Part shown: positions 35,384 to 47,522 of the stretch, piece after piece
Layout of the letters: every line of letters starts with the position of its first letter
Numbering within the stretch: the stretch's first letter is position 1
Assembly: GCF_000165425.1 (NCBI RefSeq)
Contig: NW_001799622.1
Span: 248,001 to 312,000 of the forward strand
DNA: 64,000 nucleotides
From: Paramecium tetraurelia
Lineage: Eukaryota; Ciliophora; Oligohymenophorea; Peniculida; Parameciidae
Reading direction: 5' to 3'
The notes under the pieces: model-generated
Database searches by the model: none
Seen by the model: the letters and a program-made list of their open reading frames with translations, nothing else
What the model was told of the DNA's origin: nothing
Program-made: the position numbers and the translations under genes

Positions 35384-35848
35384 TCATGCTTTTAATAATT
35401 AATCATTTTATATTCTTAAATCGTCAACTTATTTACAAATTTCTTAATATTCTTAAAAGAAGTCCTGTTTTTTAGTCCATTAATTCATTTATTCTAATTA
35501 GGATTTCAACTCATTGTTTGCAGATTGTTTAATTTCTATCTATCTTTTTAATTACGATAGTTCATCCAATACACAAAGATTGGCTCTTGGTTTATTTGAT
35601 TTTTGCTCAAATTTGTTCCTCAACTATTCCAAGATCTCTTTTTTTGATTTCACAACTAATTTAGTACTTTCAACTCTCTCCAATAATTCACAATATTTTT
35701 CGTAATTCTATTTTATAAATTACCTCAAATCAAAAATATTATTTTAGAACAATTATTAACTATTACAATAAGCAAATCTTTCTAGTGTTTCTTTTTTTTG
35801 TTTGATAGCATTTCCACTCTTCGCTGATTAGGGTTGCTATTTGAGCAT
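35384..35848 (-). CDS. Small coiled-coil protein
   Basis: An intronless frame of 154 codons, almost wholly coiled coil (NYEKYCELLERVESTKLVV, QLKRQIEIKQSANNELKSQ, QEICKQVDDLRIQNDQLL). The N-terminus is basic (SAKSGNAIKQKK). No family recognised; similar small proteins occur in axonemes and basal bodies. Its ATG lies only 23 bp from that of the divergent gene at 35872. Confidence 0.65.
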
Positions 35849-35871
35849 AATCGTTAAATATTAATTTATAT

Positions 35872-37588
35872 ATGAAATAAAATAATTACAAACCTTCCCA
35901 AGTCGATCTTTCTAGTATTGCTGAATAATCAAATACTCAGTCAGATGTAGAATTGGAGTAGATTGACATGGCTAAAATGAATTGTTACGAGTATTATACA
36001 GCTATGGATCCTCAAGCCACCTAAGTTTTCTAAGTAGAAGGGGAACTCCATATTAAAGAGCTGTTTCATCGCTTAATAAAGAAAGTCATAGATAAAGCAT
36101 AAGAAAATGAAATCCTCAGAAAGTTGCCTACTGTCTCTGCCTCTAATTCATTAAATCTTTTGGTAATGCCTTTAGCACAGGCCTTCTATAAACCTGAAAA
36201 CCCTATAAAAGACGTTCAAAGTGGTGGGTTAGAAGAGGACTTCGAACCTGTACATAATTTATTTAATTTAAGTTACACATCTAACATGAATAATGGCTGA
36301 CATCTAAAATTAATATGGAGATTAAACCTGAAATTAGGCCTGGTACTTGTTAAACATCAAGTCCAAGGACATTTGCAAAATCTAGAATTTAAGTAATTGA
36401 ATTAAGTAATGTTAGGATTAAACATCACTAATCAAAGAAAAGAAATAGTTGGATCCTATGCCTATAGACTTAGTTGATCCATTAGACATTAGTATAACAG
36501 AAGAGTAATTGAGAAATGAAAAAGAAAGACAAACAAAAGAGAAATTAGAATTGAATGAAGCAGAAAAAAGAAGAAAGCTTAAAGAAGAGAAAGAAGAATA
36601 ATTAAAATATGAATTGATGGCAAAAGATAAGAAATCAAAATAATATACGTATGATTATGATGGCAAGCTGATATCTGTAAATCCAGCTAAAGGAACTAAA
36701 TTGCCACTTCCTGCTTCTACTTTGGCGTACAATTCAATAATTTTTAAGATCCAAATTTGAAGAAGATCAAGCCGCGAAAGTAAATCCAAAAAAGAAATAC
36801 AATAAGGTTCCTTGGAATAATAAAAAAACAGATGATGAGAAGGATAAGGAAAAGGATACATTCAAATTTAATTAGATAGCTCCTTTAGTTGTAGAGAATA
36901 TGAATTTATAACCAGGAATTGTAGTTATTCATGAGGGTAGAATAAAAGAAGGCACTAGACCAACTACTGTGGATTTATAAAATATGAGCAATCCTGCACT
37001 AAGAATGGCAAGGAATGAATATCTTAGTCTTACTCAATAAATGAATTCCTCAATTAACCAAAATGTCTAAATGAAAGCAGAAGATAAGCCAATCAAAGAG
37101 CTGGATAAAGGCAAGGGATTCAATTATGATAGATTCAAGAGATTGAGTCAGTAAACTAATATTTAATTGGGAGTTATAAAGTAATCTTATATTGATACGC
37201 AATAGAATCAACTCAACTAAAATATTTGAACAATTGGCATAAGCCTATTTTGAAGAAGCTGAAGAATTACCGAAAATTGTTAATTAACAAACGCAAACAT
37301 CTAAAAGTTATTAAGAAAACACTTCAAAGGGGATAAAAAGTCCAGTTGATTAATTTAATTTATCCTTATATAAAAATAATGTTGTGGGTAGAGATCAACA
37401 AAATGAAATTGGAATAAATTATGAAAAGTTAAAAACACAAAAGGCTAATTCAAGGTATTTTTTATAATATTTTAAGAGATTTGAAATCCTCTATTGGTTC
37501 AAGAACCAATAGACCTAGAGAAAGAAAAATGTAATCAGAATAAAGCACTCTACCTACGGTAAGGAGTCAAAAAGTCTTTAAATTATGA
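35872..37588 (+). CDS. Hypothetical conserved-looking protein with charged coiled coil
   Basis: About 530 residues from exons joined by introns of 22-33 nt (near 36.25, 36.41, 36.74, 37.19 and 37.46 kb). The N-terminal domain (CYEYYTAMDP, HIKELFHRLIKKVIDKAQE) is helical. The middle is an E/K/R-rich coiled coil (EKRRKLKEEKEEQLKYELM). The C-terminal half has well-ordered segments such as VVENMNLQPGIVVIHEGRI and PALRMARNEYLSL, then a basic tail (SRTNRPRERKM). This layout resembles uncharacterised ciliary proteins of metazoa, but I cannot name one. Confidence 0.7.
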
Positions 37589-37659
37589 TCACTTTTGTTG
37601 TATATAATTTATTCACAATTTGTTTAATTATTTATTTATATATTATTATTATTATTATT

Positions 37660-39359
37660 ATGGAATTATTAAGGGACCCATCCAAAGATCGTGTTGTTAA
37701 AACTCTGAAGCCACCTCCTCATCGTCCTCTCTCCAATTAGCTCATGTTTCCAGACAAATTGAAAAGTACAAAGTTTCAATATTCAGATAAACCTGACTGG
37801 AGAATATTATAGGATCATCTATCTAAAGAAGGAAGAATTGCAAAAGAAGATCTCATCAAATTAGTTACAGAATGCAATAAAATATTAAGTATTATTTGTT
37901 TAACACAACAGAAAATGAGGGAAATCTCATATACTTGCATGATCCTTTAACAGTTGTAGGCGACATTCATGGCCAATATTATGATTTGGTTAAAATGTTT
38001 GATGTTGGAGGCAATATTGAAACAACTAAATATTTATTTTTGGGCGATTTTGTTGACAGAGGCTCATTTTCAATAGAAGTGGTCGTTCTGGCATATGCAA
38101 TTAAGATCAACTTTCCAAATACTGGTTTTTTTTCCTAAGAGGAAACCATGAATGTAGACAGCTTACAAGCTTCTTCAATTTTAAGGACGAATGTATACAA
38201 AAAAAAACCCTCTCATCAAGGCCTCTATAAGTATGACCAAGAAACCTACGATTTACTGATGGACTCCTTCGATCTCTTTCCCCTCGCCTGTGTAGTGAAT
38301 AACAAGTTTCTAGCTATCCATGGAGGTATCTCTCCAGATTTAAAAACGGTAACGAGGTTCTGTATTTCCGATTTTAGCTTGAGGATATAAAAAAAATTGA
38401 TAGATACCATGAACCACCTAGAAGCGGACTATTTTGTGATATCTTATGGAGTGACCCAGTTGACAATGATTAAGGATCATTAGATAATGGATGGAGAGGA
38501 AATGAAGTTAGAGGATGCTCTTGGTTTTTTGGAGTTGAAGCTGTGCATAGATTTCTACAAAGGAATAATCTCATTTCTGTAATCAGAGCTCATGAAGCAT
38601 AATTGGAAGGGTATAAAATGCACAGATGGAAAGGGAGCTAAGATTTTCCAGTGGTCATTACCATCTTTTCAGCTCCCAATTATTGCGATGTCTATAAAAA
38701 TAAAGGAGCTGTTATCAAATTTGAAAATAACACACTAAATATCTAACAATTCAAAGATACTCCTCATCCATACTTATTACCAAACTTTATGGATGTCTTT
38801 TCTTGGTCGATACCATTTGTTACAGAAAAAGGTAAATTAATATTCCTTCAATTTTAGTTACTGAAATGTTATATATGCTATTAAAACACGAGGATTAAGA
38901 CCAAGAGAGCGAGAATGATAAAATTAACTAATAAGATATAGAAAAATTTAAACAGATTACTCAATCCGAATAATCAAAAACATATGAGAAAAATAAATCA
39001 CTTCAAAAATAACTCTCCAGAAGTGGAAAAGAAAAGCTTAGATCTAGACTGAAATTTGTAGCTACTATGATGAAAATGCAAAAAACTCTAAGGTCTTCAA
39101 ATATATTTGTATTTTCAGAGAAGAAAACGAAAGCATCGTTTAACTAAAAGGAGCCTGTCCAGATAAAAGATTGCCGAAAGGATTGCTACTGCAAGGCAAA
39201 GAAGCAATTACTGATGGTATACTTTTTTATCATTAAGCTTTATAAGAATTTAATTACATGAAATTAGCAGATAGCATTAATGAAAAAATGCCAAACATTT
39301 AAATTCCTTAGCAATCGATTTAAATAAAAAAGCCAGGATAATCCTCAAAAAAAAAATGA
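37660..39359 (+). CDS. CNA: Calcineurin A (PP2B) catalytic subunit
   Basis: A Ca2+/calmodulin-activated Ser/Thr phosphatase. Metal-site motifs are all present: [38 protein letters not shown] and VIRAHEAQLEGYKM. The calcineurin-B-binding helix is [19 protein letters not shown] with VTEMLYMLL. The calmodulin-binding-like part is [17 protein letters not shown], and the [15 protein letters not shown] region matches calcineurin A, not PP1 or PP2A. Introns of 23-30 nt occur at about 37.88, 38193-38220 and 38.35 kb. A T8 run at 38126-38133 puts FPNT and LRGNHE out of frame by one base, so an indel or true break is present. About 520 residues. In Paramecium calcineurin acts in trichocyst exocytosis and Ca2+ signalling. 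Confidence 0.9.
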
Positions 39360-39486
39360 ATATTTATTTGGTTTAGAATTAAAAATAAAATGATTTTTAC
39401 TTATTCAAAATATTTCCAAGTCTTTTCATTGTGAAATAATATCATTGTTAAAACAAATAAATAATCAGAATAATCAAATATGATGT

Positions 39487-39749
39487 GAAGATAAGACGAT
39501 CATGCTCAAAGAAATCCGTATTATATAGTTGACCATAGTTCCAAGAAGATGAAAGAATAAAAGAAGGTGTTAAATTAAACTGGTAAATTAATTATTAAAA
39601 TTTAATAATGAATTAATATTGATCCTATTAATTACGCAAAGTTCATGACAGAGTTTGAATCATTTATATTTTTATTTCTAAAAAAGTGGAATGAATATTT
39701 AATCCTTCATTTCAGATCATAATCATATATTTAATAAATTCTGATTTGA
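39487..39749 (+). pseudogene. Possible small gene or gene relic
   Basis: Two protein-like blocks on the plus strand (DDHAQRNPYYIVDHSSKKMK and then YAKFMTEFESFIFLFLKKW) lie in different frames without an AG that would splice them, and no ATG opens the first. It may be a decayed gene downstream of calcineurin A. The rest of 39.36-39.86 kb is AT-rich with nothing recognised. Confidence 0.25.
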
Positions 39750-39865
39750 TTATGATATCTCGCATATAATAATATTAAAAAATTAATGATTGATATGAGA
39801 GCCGATAAACTTCTATTTTAATATATTTTCATAAATTTGAAAATATGTTGAATCCTTTGAGATAT

Positions 39866-40189
39866 ATGAATGAACACTAATGGATAGCTAGATTTAATAA
39901 ATAAAATGTTAGTAACTTTAATTTATTTTTAACTCCCAATTCTAATTTTTATGAATTAAATAATAATTATGAGATGTAATTCTATTAATTTCAATAAGAA
40001 ACAAATTTCTTGAGAAAATACGAATAAAAAATAGCATTTAAATAATAAATAATTAGCAAGAAGAATTTGAAGCTTTCTAAAAGAGAAATTGAAATATTTC
40101 TAATGATCTTTGGTAAAATTTTGCATCTCTCTATCTCTGAAAAATCTTAAATATAATAACTTAATAAGGAGAGAACAGGATAAAATTGA
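39866..40189 (+). CDS. Small hypothetical protein
   Basis: A 107-codon intronless frame in the ciliate code (it uses many TAA codons as Gln). It starts MNEHQWIARFNKQNV, is rich in N, Q, F and K, and has a basic middle (FKQQIISKKNLKLSKREIE). A hydrophobic stretch IFLMIFGKILHL follows. It lacks any known motif. It lies between calcineurin A and the convergent polyQ gene, 46 bp from the latter's stop. Confidence 0.4.
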
Positions 40190-40234
40190 AGCATATTTTT
40201 AAAATTTTTGAATGGATTTTATTTAAATTGTTCA

Positions 40235-41288
40235 TCAAGGCTTTTTTTAATTTCTTGAAAATGTTCCTTTAGGTTTTCTTTTCTGTTCAACTGTCTCCCA
40301 ACCATCGCTGTCTTCATCCTCATTATTTTATTATTATTATTATTGTTATTATTGTTATTATTATTATTATTATTATTGCTATTACAACTACTATCGCTAT
40401 TACTATTACTATTGTTATTATTCTTATTATGAGACTACTGGTGGATTGCCCTTAAATAAGAAGAATTAGATACCTTAGCTTTAGAGTTGGTGAAAGTGGG
40501 AATCGATTCTTCGACTTTCACTTGCTTCACTTATTCAATGGGGGCTTATTGGGATGCTGCATTTGTATTTCTCGATAAATTGACTTATCTTTGAGGTGGG
40601 TTAGATTTTTATGTTTCTTAAATTTGTGGTTGTGCCTAGGGTGCTGGCTCTTATTGTGTTTTTTTAATTTATTCTTATTGTTGCTATTAGAAATAGGCTG
40701 AGTTTTCTGACTTTTTTGTATTTGTGAATGTCAGAGATCCAGAATTAGAGTTTGATTGTGTATTTTTAGTTTAAACATTATTTGTTGTTTAGGTTTATGG
40801 TTTAGAACTAGAATTAGTGAATAGCCCTGCATTGTTAACGACAGGCTAGATTGGTTAGTCTTATTTTGGTTGTTGGTTCATTTTTTTTTACTTTTTAGTT
40901 GGTTTTGACATATCATCCACAGAAGCAATATCAGGAAACTCTTCATTACGTATTTCAACGGCAGTCTCATCCTGCTTTTTATATTAGGCAGTTGGCTTCT
41001 TACCAATACCATTAGTAGGAAGGTCTTTAGGATCATCTGATTGTTACCAACCATCATTTGTATTTTGTTAGATAGTGGGTTATCTAGAAATGAAATTGAT
41101 AAGATACTTTTTTTCTGGTTTTTTGGCTACCTCAACTAGATTGGTTTCATCTTATTCGTCATCATGATCATTGGAAGTCTTTGGGTCATCCTTCTTAACA
41201 ATTTTGGTATTCTAAGAATGAAGTTACAGTTTACCTCAGGCTTGGGTGCTTAATTTTTGGTTTGTTAGGATGTCTTGAGTTTCAGCAT
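40235..41288 (-). CDS. Asn/Gln-rich protein with polyglutamine tract
   Basis: About 330 residues, largely disordered. The N-terminus is lysine-rich, followed by DDPKTSNDHDDEQDE and IPTFTNSKAK; a 23-nt intron (GTAAACTGTAACTTC...CTTAG) lies near 41.23 kb. A second 23-nt intron (GTATCTAATTCTTCT...TTAAG) switches the frame just before the simple-repeat region, so the repeat is read as glutamine, about 31 of 34 codons, 27 of them TAA or TAG. If that intron were missed the tract would read as polyasparagine. The C-terminus EDEDSDGWETVEQKRKPKG resembles short tails of RNA-associated proteins. Function unknown; phase separation or RNA binding is only a guess. Confidence 0.7.
40326..40432. repeat. (ATT)n trinucleotide repeat inside coding sequence
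   Basis: About 107 bp of ATT/GTT/ACT-type triplets on the plus strand. On the coding minus strand this reads TAA/TAG/CAA, that is polyglutamine with single Arg, Leu and Glu interruptions. Interruptions by TTG and CTA triplets suggest the tract is not freshly expanded. Confidence 0.85.
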
Positions 41289-41442
41289 TGATTGGTGGAT
41301 ATGAGTGGAGTGAAAAATTTAAAAGGTATTTTTAAAAAATATTTAGTGAAGAATAAGAGAAGAGTTTTATTTAAATAAAGAAGGAAATACTCACATTTAA
41401 TGAGTTATTTCGATCCGTTTTTAATTCAATATTAAAATATAG

Positions 41443-42623
41443 ATGTAAAAAGTAGCCATCTTGGCATTCATAGTAGCAATAACAGCTGCTAAGTTTGTTG
41501 ATACTCATACAACGTTAGCTCAAATAAATGCTGACCCATTCGGACATGTTGTATTATCTGCAATAAAGGCTCATCTTCAAGCATAAACACCAGCAAATGA
41601 AGTTAACATGTTATTGAATGCTGTAGGTGCAGGCATCGTTTAAGATTAAAATGATCATGATCATGCTTTTGAATTGGATACAACAACTAACAACAGAGTA
41701 ATGCTTTGTTTAATTTTCAGATAGTTGAGGACTTAGAGAAGGAAGTCTTGTATCACTAGAATTAAATAGCTTCTAACACATAATTGAGAGACGACACAAT
41801 TGAAGCTCTTGCCGTTTCAGAAGATGACATCAGAGTTACAATTCAAGATATTGCAAATAATGAAGCTACTTATGCTAGAGAAGAGGCTACAAGAAATCAA
41901 TAACATGAAACCTTCGTTGCTAAAGTTGCTGCCATTGATGATGTGATTGATGCCATTGATGATGCTGCAAAACTTATTTAACATTTAAGTTTAGGTGCCT
42001 CATTTGCTTAAATCAAGACCAAATTTGACACACTCCACAAAAAACTCTCTGATAACACATCACATTCTGCTCTTTTATAAGTATTATTTAATTATAATAT
42101 TTTAGCCAGTCATTGCAGCTTTGACAGAACTTGCTACTCATGGAGTTAACTAAAAGGCTTTGACCAAAATTGCCCAACTTTTGAGCGAAATCAGATAACA
42201 ATTAGTTTAAGAAAAGGCTACCAAGACAGTAATTTTAATTTCTATAAATTATTTTAGGATGTTGAAGAAAGATAAGCTGCTCATTGGGCTGAATTCTCTG
42301 CTCATTTGGCAAACGAACATACCAGATTAGTTGAAAGAAAGGCTTAGTTGGAAGTTCAAATCTAAGAACAAAAGGATACTATTGAAGATGCTGTTTCATG
42401 GATTGAATTCCATACATTGGAATTGGAAAATAGCGAGGAAAGACTTGCTGGATAATAAGCATGGTTTGCTGTCTAATCATAAATATATGAAACTTAAACA
42501 GCTGAAAGGTATACTTATTTTTAATCTTGTAGAACTGCTTAATAAGATATTGTTGATAGACTCTAAGAACACATTAGTGAAAAATTATCAACAACTGCAT
42601 AATTTATTGCCAGCAGAAACTGA
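41443..42623 (+). CDS. Trichocyst matrix protein (TMP) family, copy 2
   Basis: It has a signal peptide (MQKVAILAFIVAITAA) and then about 345 residues of A/E/L/Q-rich helix with acidic stretches (DDVIDAIDDAAKLIQ) and a histidine-rich spot (NDHDHAF). Four introns of 23-29 nt are clear: GTAATGCTTTGTTTAATTTTCAG, GTATTATTTAATTAT..., GTAATTTTAATTTCT... and GTATACTTATTTTTA.... The TMP character is heptad-rich, almost lacking Cys and Pro, with a conserved-looking block WAEFSAHLANEHTRLVERKA. The product would be cleaved and packed in the trichocyst core, which expands on Ca2+ entry. It faces away from the first copy (34214-35344), from which it is clearly diverged, so this is not a recent duplication. 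Confidence 0.88.
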
Positions 42624-42789
42624 TTTCATTATCCAATATTAATATTCAATAAAATATTTCCCAAAATTATTATTTTATATTCCATTTTGTTATTTCATTT
42701 TGCCTTCCCTAAAATTCATAGTATTAAATGATATACATAATCACTGCCAAATTTAATAATAATATTTTCCATATATCATTCATTAATTT

Positions 42790-45700
42790 ATGGCTTTTTA
42801 ATTTAAACTGTTTGAGAAATAGGTCATTTTTATGCTGTCACACCTTTTAACATTAGAATACAAAATGCCGTAACTGTTTTAATCGCTCATAATAATTTAT
42901 ACGATCACCTAATCCATTTCTTATTCATTTTACTACTAATATACTTAAGATGAAGAATTAAAACATAGCCTCACTAAAATTACCCTACTAACAAGACTCT
43001 ATTTATATATTGATAATCCAAATATTAAATCAGCACTGTTTTGGCTACTTGCAGTCGTTCAAAATTTAATATTTCTAATGGCTGGCTTTGTTGCTTACAA
43101 AAATCAATATTAATTGGGCACGTTATCATTTTGGACTCGAAATATAGCTGTACTCTTCTCCTTTTATATCTATTATTTCTCAACAGCATTTTTTCCTCTA
43201 ATATTTGAAATTTGCCTTATTAATTCATCGGATTTAGCACAATTTTTAGTTTCAATCGTCATAATGCTCTAAGCACTCATAATTATGATATTGGGAGAGC
43301 TTGTTTTTAGAAGAGGCCTAATATTTAAATCAACATCTCATTTATATATAAATATGACAACATACTCATTCGTAATCAAAATTCTGAAATTAATTTAAAT
43401 CATAATTTTTTTTTACTTAAAATCACAATTTCTCTCACAAATGATTTAATGTGTAATAAACATCATAATATAATTGTGTCTTATTGCAGAATAGATTAGA
43501 GTCAAAGTTTATGCAAAGAAGATCTACTCGATCACAACTATTACCTTTGGTTCTATTGGATTGGTCCTTTCCTTTGATGTTCTTCTGACTTAATCAACCA
43601 ACAATAACAATTATTGGATATTGATTTGCATAATTGTGATTAAAATATTACTATATCTTGATGAATTTAAGTTTGACAAAATATCAAATTATGGAATCCA
43701 TGAATTAAAATACCTCTTTTCCTATTTGGATTTAAGCAATCATGAAAAAACTGTTACTAAACTATAAATTTACATGCTTTTCAAGAGTCATTCTCAAAGT
43801 TGTGATAAAAAGTAAACATGTCATTGTACAAAAGAACCTAAGGATTATTATACATCTTTAATAAGGATTATTGAAGGTAGAATTGAGGAGAAACTCCATG
43901 GTAAAATTGAAATATCTAGGGATTTAATTTGTACTGATTATGCTTAGATTTTATTCAGAAATTAATAATATGTACAAGCTTAATAACATATAACTAGATT
44001 TTTGGCCAAAGAATCCTTTAATTATGAAAAAAACTAAAATCCATTATCAACAATTACAATATTTTTATTAGAATATATAAAAGCTGAAGTGTTAAATTAG
44101 GTATTAATTTAAATGACGGAAAAAATAGTGTTATCCAATTAACATAACAAGTTGTTAAATGAATCCTTAAACTCGTTTGTTTTAAATGAAAATTCGGATT
44201 CGTAAATAATGGTGAATTTAAAAAAAATAATTCAAAATAAAATTTAATTTTATTCTAATTTTGTTGAACACCAAAATAATTATTTCGGAAATGTTAATTA
44301 TGCATTGCAATTTATTAATTAAATTAAATAATTTAAAGAGGTTTTATTAGATCGATATAATCAGTTTCCAAGTATATATGTAATATAAAATTAGCTAGCA
44401 GTAATCAAAACATATTGAAGTACTTCTCCTTGAATATTCTAAATGATTATATTGATTCCTTCAATATCAACAAGGGCAAAGCTTTTGAGGATGATAAATT
44501 CAACCAAATATCAGGTTAGATGTATCATAAAATATTTGGAATAAATCCTGCCTATTTTATTACTGAACTCAATTCTGAATTTGATGTGATAATAACTAAG
44601 AAATCTTCAAGAGCAATATACTTATTGTAATAATGGAAAGCTATATAATCAGAATAAAAATATCATTTAAACACTGAGTTAAATGTCTTCTTACCTGAAT
44701 ATGTCTCATAAAAACATGGTAGTTTAATAGAAAGATTTTTAAATGACGGACAAAATAAATATTATCAGCAACAAAATCTATCATTTTTAAAACAATAAGA
44801 TAAGGTAATGATGCCAATTCAAATTATGATAAGCATGAATTAAACAAATTATGACAAGTTCTCCTTTCTGACATTTTTTTATGAATCCTAAGACTATCGA
44901 TCATATTTAGTCGTAGATAAGCATCTTGAGATTTTGAATATAAGTTCTAACATATCAGAAAGCTTGTCTATGAATGAATCAAAGGGTCATCAAAGCTGTA
45001 TAACTAAAATAATCCCTAATTTTCAACAACTAGTAGCCACACATTAACATTAATTTTACAATTAAGAAATTAAGTTACTTAAGGAACATAATCATCAAAA
45101 GGTCCCATGTTCATTTAATAGTAATATTAAAATAGAGAGAAAATTTCAGAATCAATACAAATGTTATTTTGTTGAATTAGATAACATCCGAGCGATATCA
45201 AAGAAGGTTCAAGGGGACAATTCACCAGTATATTTGTCATCATTGACTTAATTCCCTGGGTCAACTTATAGGATTCTCAATGTAAACAGTGAAATAAATA
45301 ATTCAGAAGAGAAGAGGGTCCCTTATTCTGATGTTGAAAATCATCTTATTCCTGAGAATTCACTTTGTTTAATATAATAAGACAACCATCGATAAACAAT
45401 AAATTAAACTGATACAAATATGGCTTGCACTTTGCAAATGATGGAATTTGGTAAGAGTCAAAATATGGTTGAACCATTATCATAAAAACGATTGTTGCCC
45501 AGTTCAAAGTATTCTCATGACGATGATGTGAAGAAATAGGTCAATAAAATAGCCGAGGATGATGAATTTATTGAAATTGGATCTACATCATCAGTTTCTG
45601 CAATTAGAAGATCGAAATACTATAAAAAGTTTGAGATCATAACAATTTTAATGAGGTCAAAGAAGTAATCTGAGAAAATAATAAAAATGAATAAATTCAT

Positions 45701-47458
45701 ATTTTTGTACTCCATTGTGATATTACTGGGAATGATAATAGTAAGCTATAATTTAAATATTAATAGTAAATATTGATGATTCAAAATTTAGAACAATTTG
45801 TTGAGGATATCAAATCATTATCAATAAGGTATGATGTAGTAGAACCCTATGAATCTTTTTATGTTTCAAGATTCTCTTAGGTTAATTACAGAGAGTAATT
45901 AAGTGGAGGTTATCTAAATGCTAGTTTGTATGCTTAATTGACAAAATATCCATTCTCCACATTCGAGTTAATGTATAACCATCTGAGAGATAGTATGTAC
46001 AGAGTGTTAGAAAGAAGGGAGATTGATTAATTATCTGATAATGAGTTTATCTCAATCTACTTTCTGAATACCTCTTATGTGGGTTACAGCAAGAATGTGA
46101 CACTAAGATCATTAGCTAATATTTTGATGAATTATTAATATGACTTTAAGCTTGGATTAACAATTCGTAGTGTTGCATTTGATAGTCCATTTTTTTATTT
46201 TACAAGCAAGAACTATTTAACAATTAAACACACATTTGATGGTCTGAATAAGGTGGTTTTGGATGCTACATTGTAGAGATCTAATCTGGAAAGAGAAAAA
46301 TGGTTATCAGTATTATTACCATTTATAATAATCAGTTTGTTATTGTGCCTAATAATAATAAATAGTTACAGAGAGTATAATTAAATAATGAATTCAATAT
46401 TTTAATATCTGATGGATTTGGATCAGTAGATATTGGATGATGAGAAAAAGAGACTTCAAAAACATTTGACTATAATTAATACTGAGATAGAGAGAGTGAG
46501 GAGGTTTGAGTTTGACATTGATGCTATCGATGTCGAATTGGATGAATCTAACTATTAAGTAAAAAGAAACAATTCAAAAAGAGACTCAAAGAAATTCAGA
46601 ATAACTAACAATAATTTAAGGACAACAACTACAATAGCAATAGTACATTATTTGTTGTTCTTGGCTTTCTTTCTAGTTATATTTTTCCTGATCAAGAGGT
46701 ATTTTGAGAAATATGATTAAACTGCTGTCATTTTTCAGAGGATTAGTGATCTTGGAGTTGATATTCCAACTCTGTATGCACAAAGAGAAGTATTATATAG
46801 GAGGAAACTAAGATACTTTTTCTTAACAGATCAAGAAATAGATGGAGTATATGATGTATTTTTTTAGGCCTATAAAAAAGTGGAAGAGTATTCTAAATTA
46901 AACATAGATTTAAGTTCCATAAATTATTTGTTTGATGAAAATTCAGTCAACTTTTATTAAAGCATTAGCACAGGGAATTTGTGTGATTTTCAAACGGATT
47001 AATTTAAAGAGTTGTCGAATTCTACTTGTGAATTGGCAATGAACGGTAACTTACTTTAGGGGATGTCTCAAATTTTACCTTACATTTTGTAGACTCTGAA
47101 AACTTAATAGTTGGATAGCAAAAACTTTACTATTCTACCTACAAACACAAGACTTGAATTAGAAGGTGCTACCATTATTGGTAATGTTATGTCAACTATA
47201 ATATCTGAACTCTATGATAACTTACTAATTTCATGTTTAAAGCTAATGAATTTCACTCAGACTCCTTGCATCATTTTTCTATTGTTCCAAGGCATTTGTA
47301 TTGTACTTTACATCGTGATTATGAATCAGAAGCACAAATCACAATTTTAGTCGATAAAGCAATCCATATTTCTATTCCCTAGATATACATTAATATTTGA
47401 TGACTAGTTTTATAGGAACTTCAGATCTATTATAAAAGATGAGGGAATTTAATAGTGA
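42790..47458 (+). CDS. Giant ciliate transmembrane protein with PAS-like domain
   Basis: About 1,530 residues with only two clear introns (23 nt near 44.37 kb; 26 nt near 45.75 kb). N-terminal third: some six to eight hydrophobic helices (FWLLAVVQNLIFLMAGF, LVSIVIMLQALIIMILGEL, SITTITFGSIGLVL). A Cys/His cluster follows (SCDKKQTCHCTKEP). The middle (about 44.4-44.7 kb) carries a PAS-like fold: INKGKAFEDDKFNQISGQMY and YRSYLVVDKHLEILNISSN. The C-terminal third has further helices (FLYSIVILLGMIIV, SVLLPFIIISLLLCLIII, IAIVHYLLFLAFFLVIFFL). Ciliates have a large family of such proteins with unknown ligand and function; a sensory role is inferred from PAS. The second intron joins two parts that could also be read as separate genes. 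Confidence 0.75.
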
Positions 47459-47522
47459 ATTATATTTTATATTATTTATAATAAAATTTACTTGTGATGT
47501 AATTTAACTAAAAATTAATTTT

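Noticed and set aside
38126..38140. 15-nt intron in calcineurin A at the T-rich run
   Set aside because: Removing it would delete the Leu-Arg of LRGNHE and shift the conserved block out of frame.
38193..38220. A9 run as a second frameshift in calcineurin A
   Set aside because: A 28-nt GT-AG intron spans it and joins FKDEC to [10 protein letters not shown] exactly as expected from the family.
40326..40432. Polyasparagine reading of the ATT repeat
   Set aside because: That frame continues into an implausible tail; the spliced frame ends in an acidic DGWETV tail with a nearby stop.
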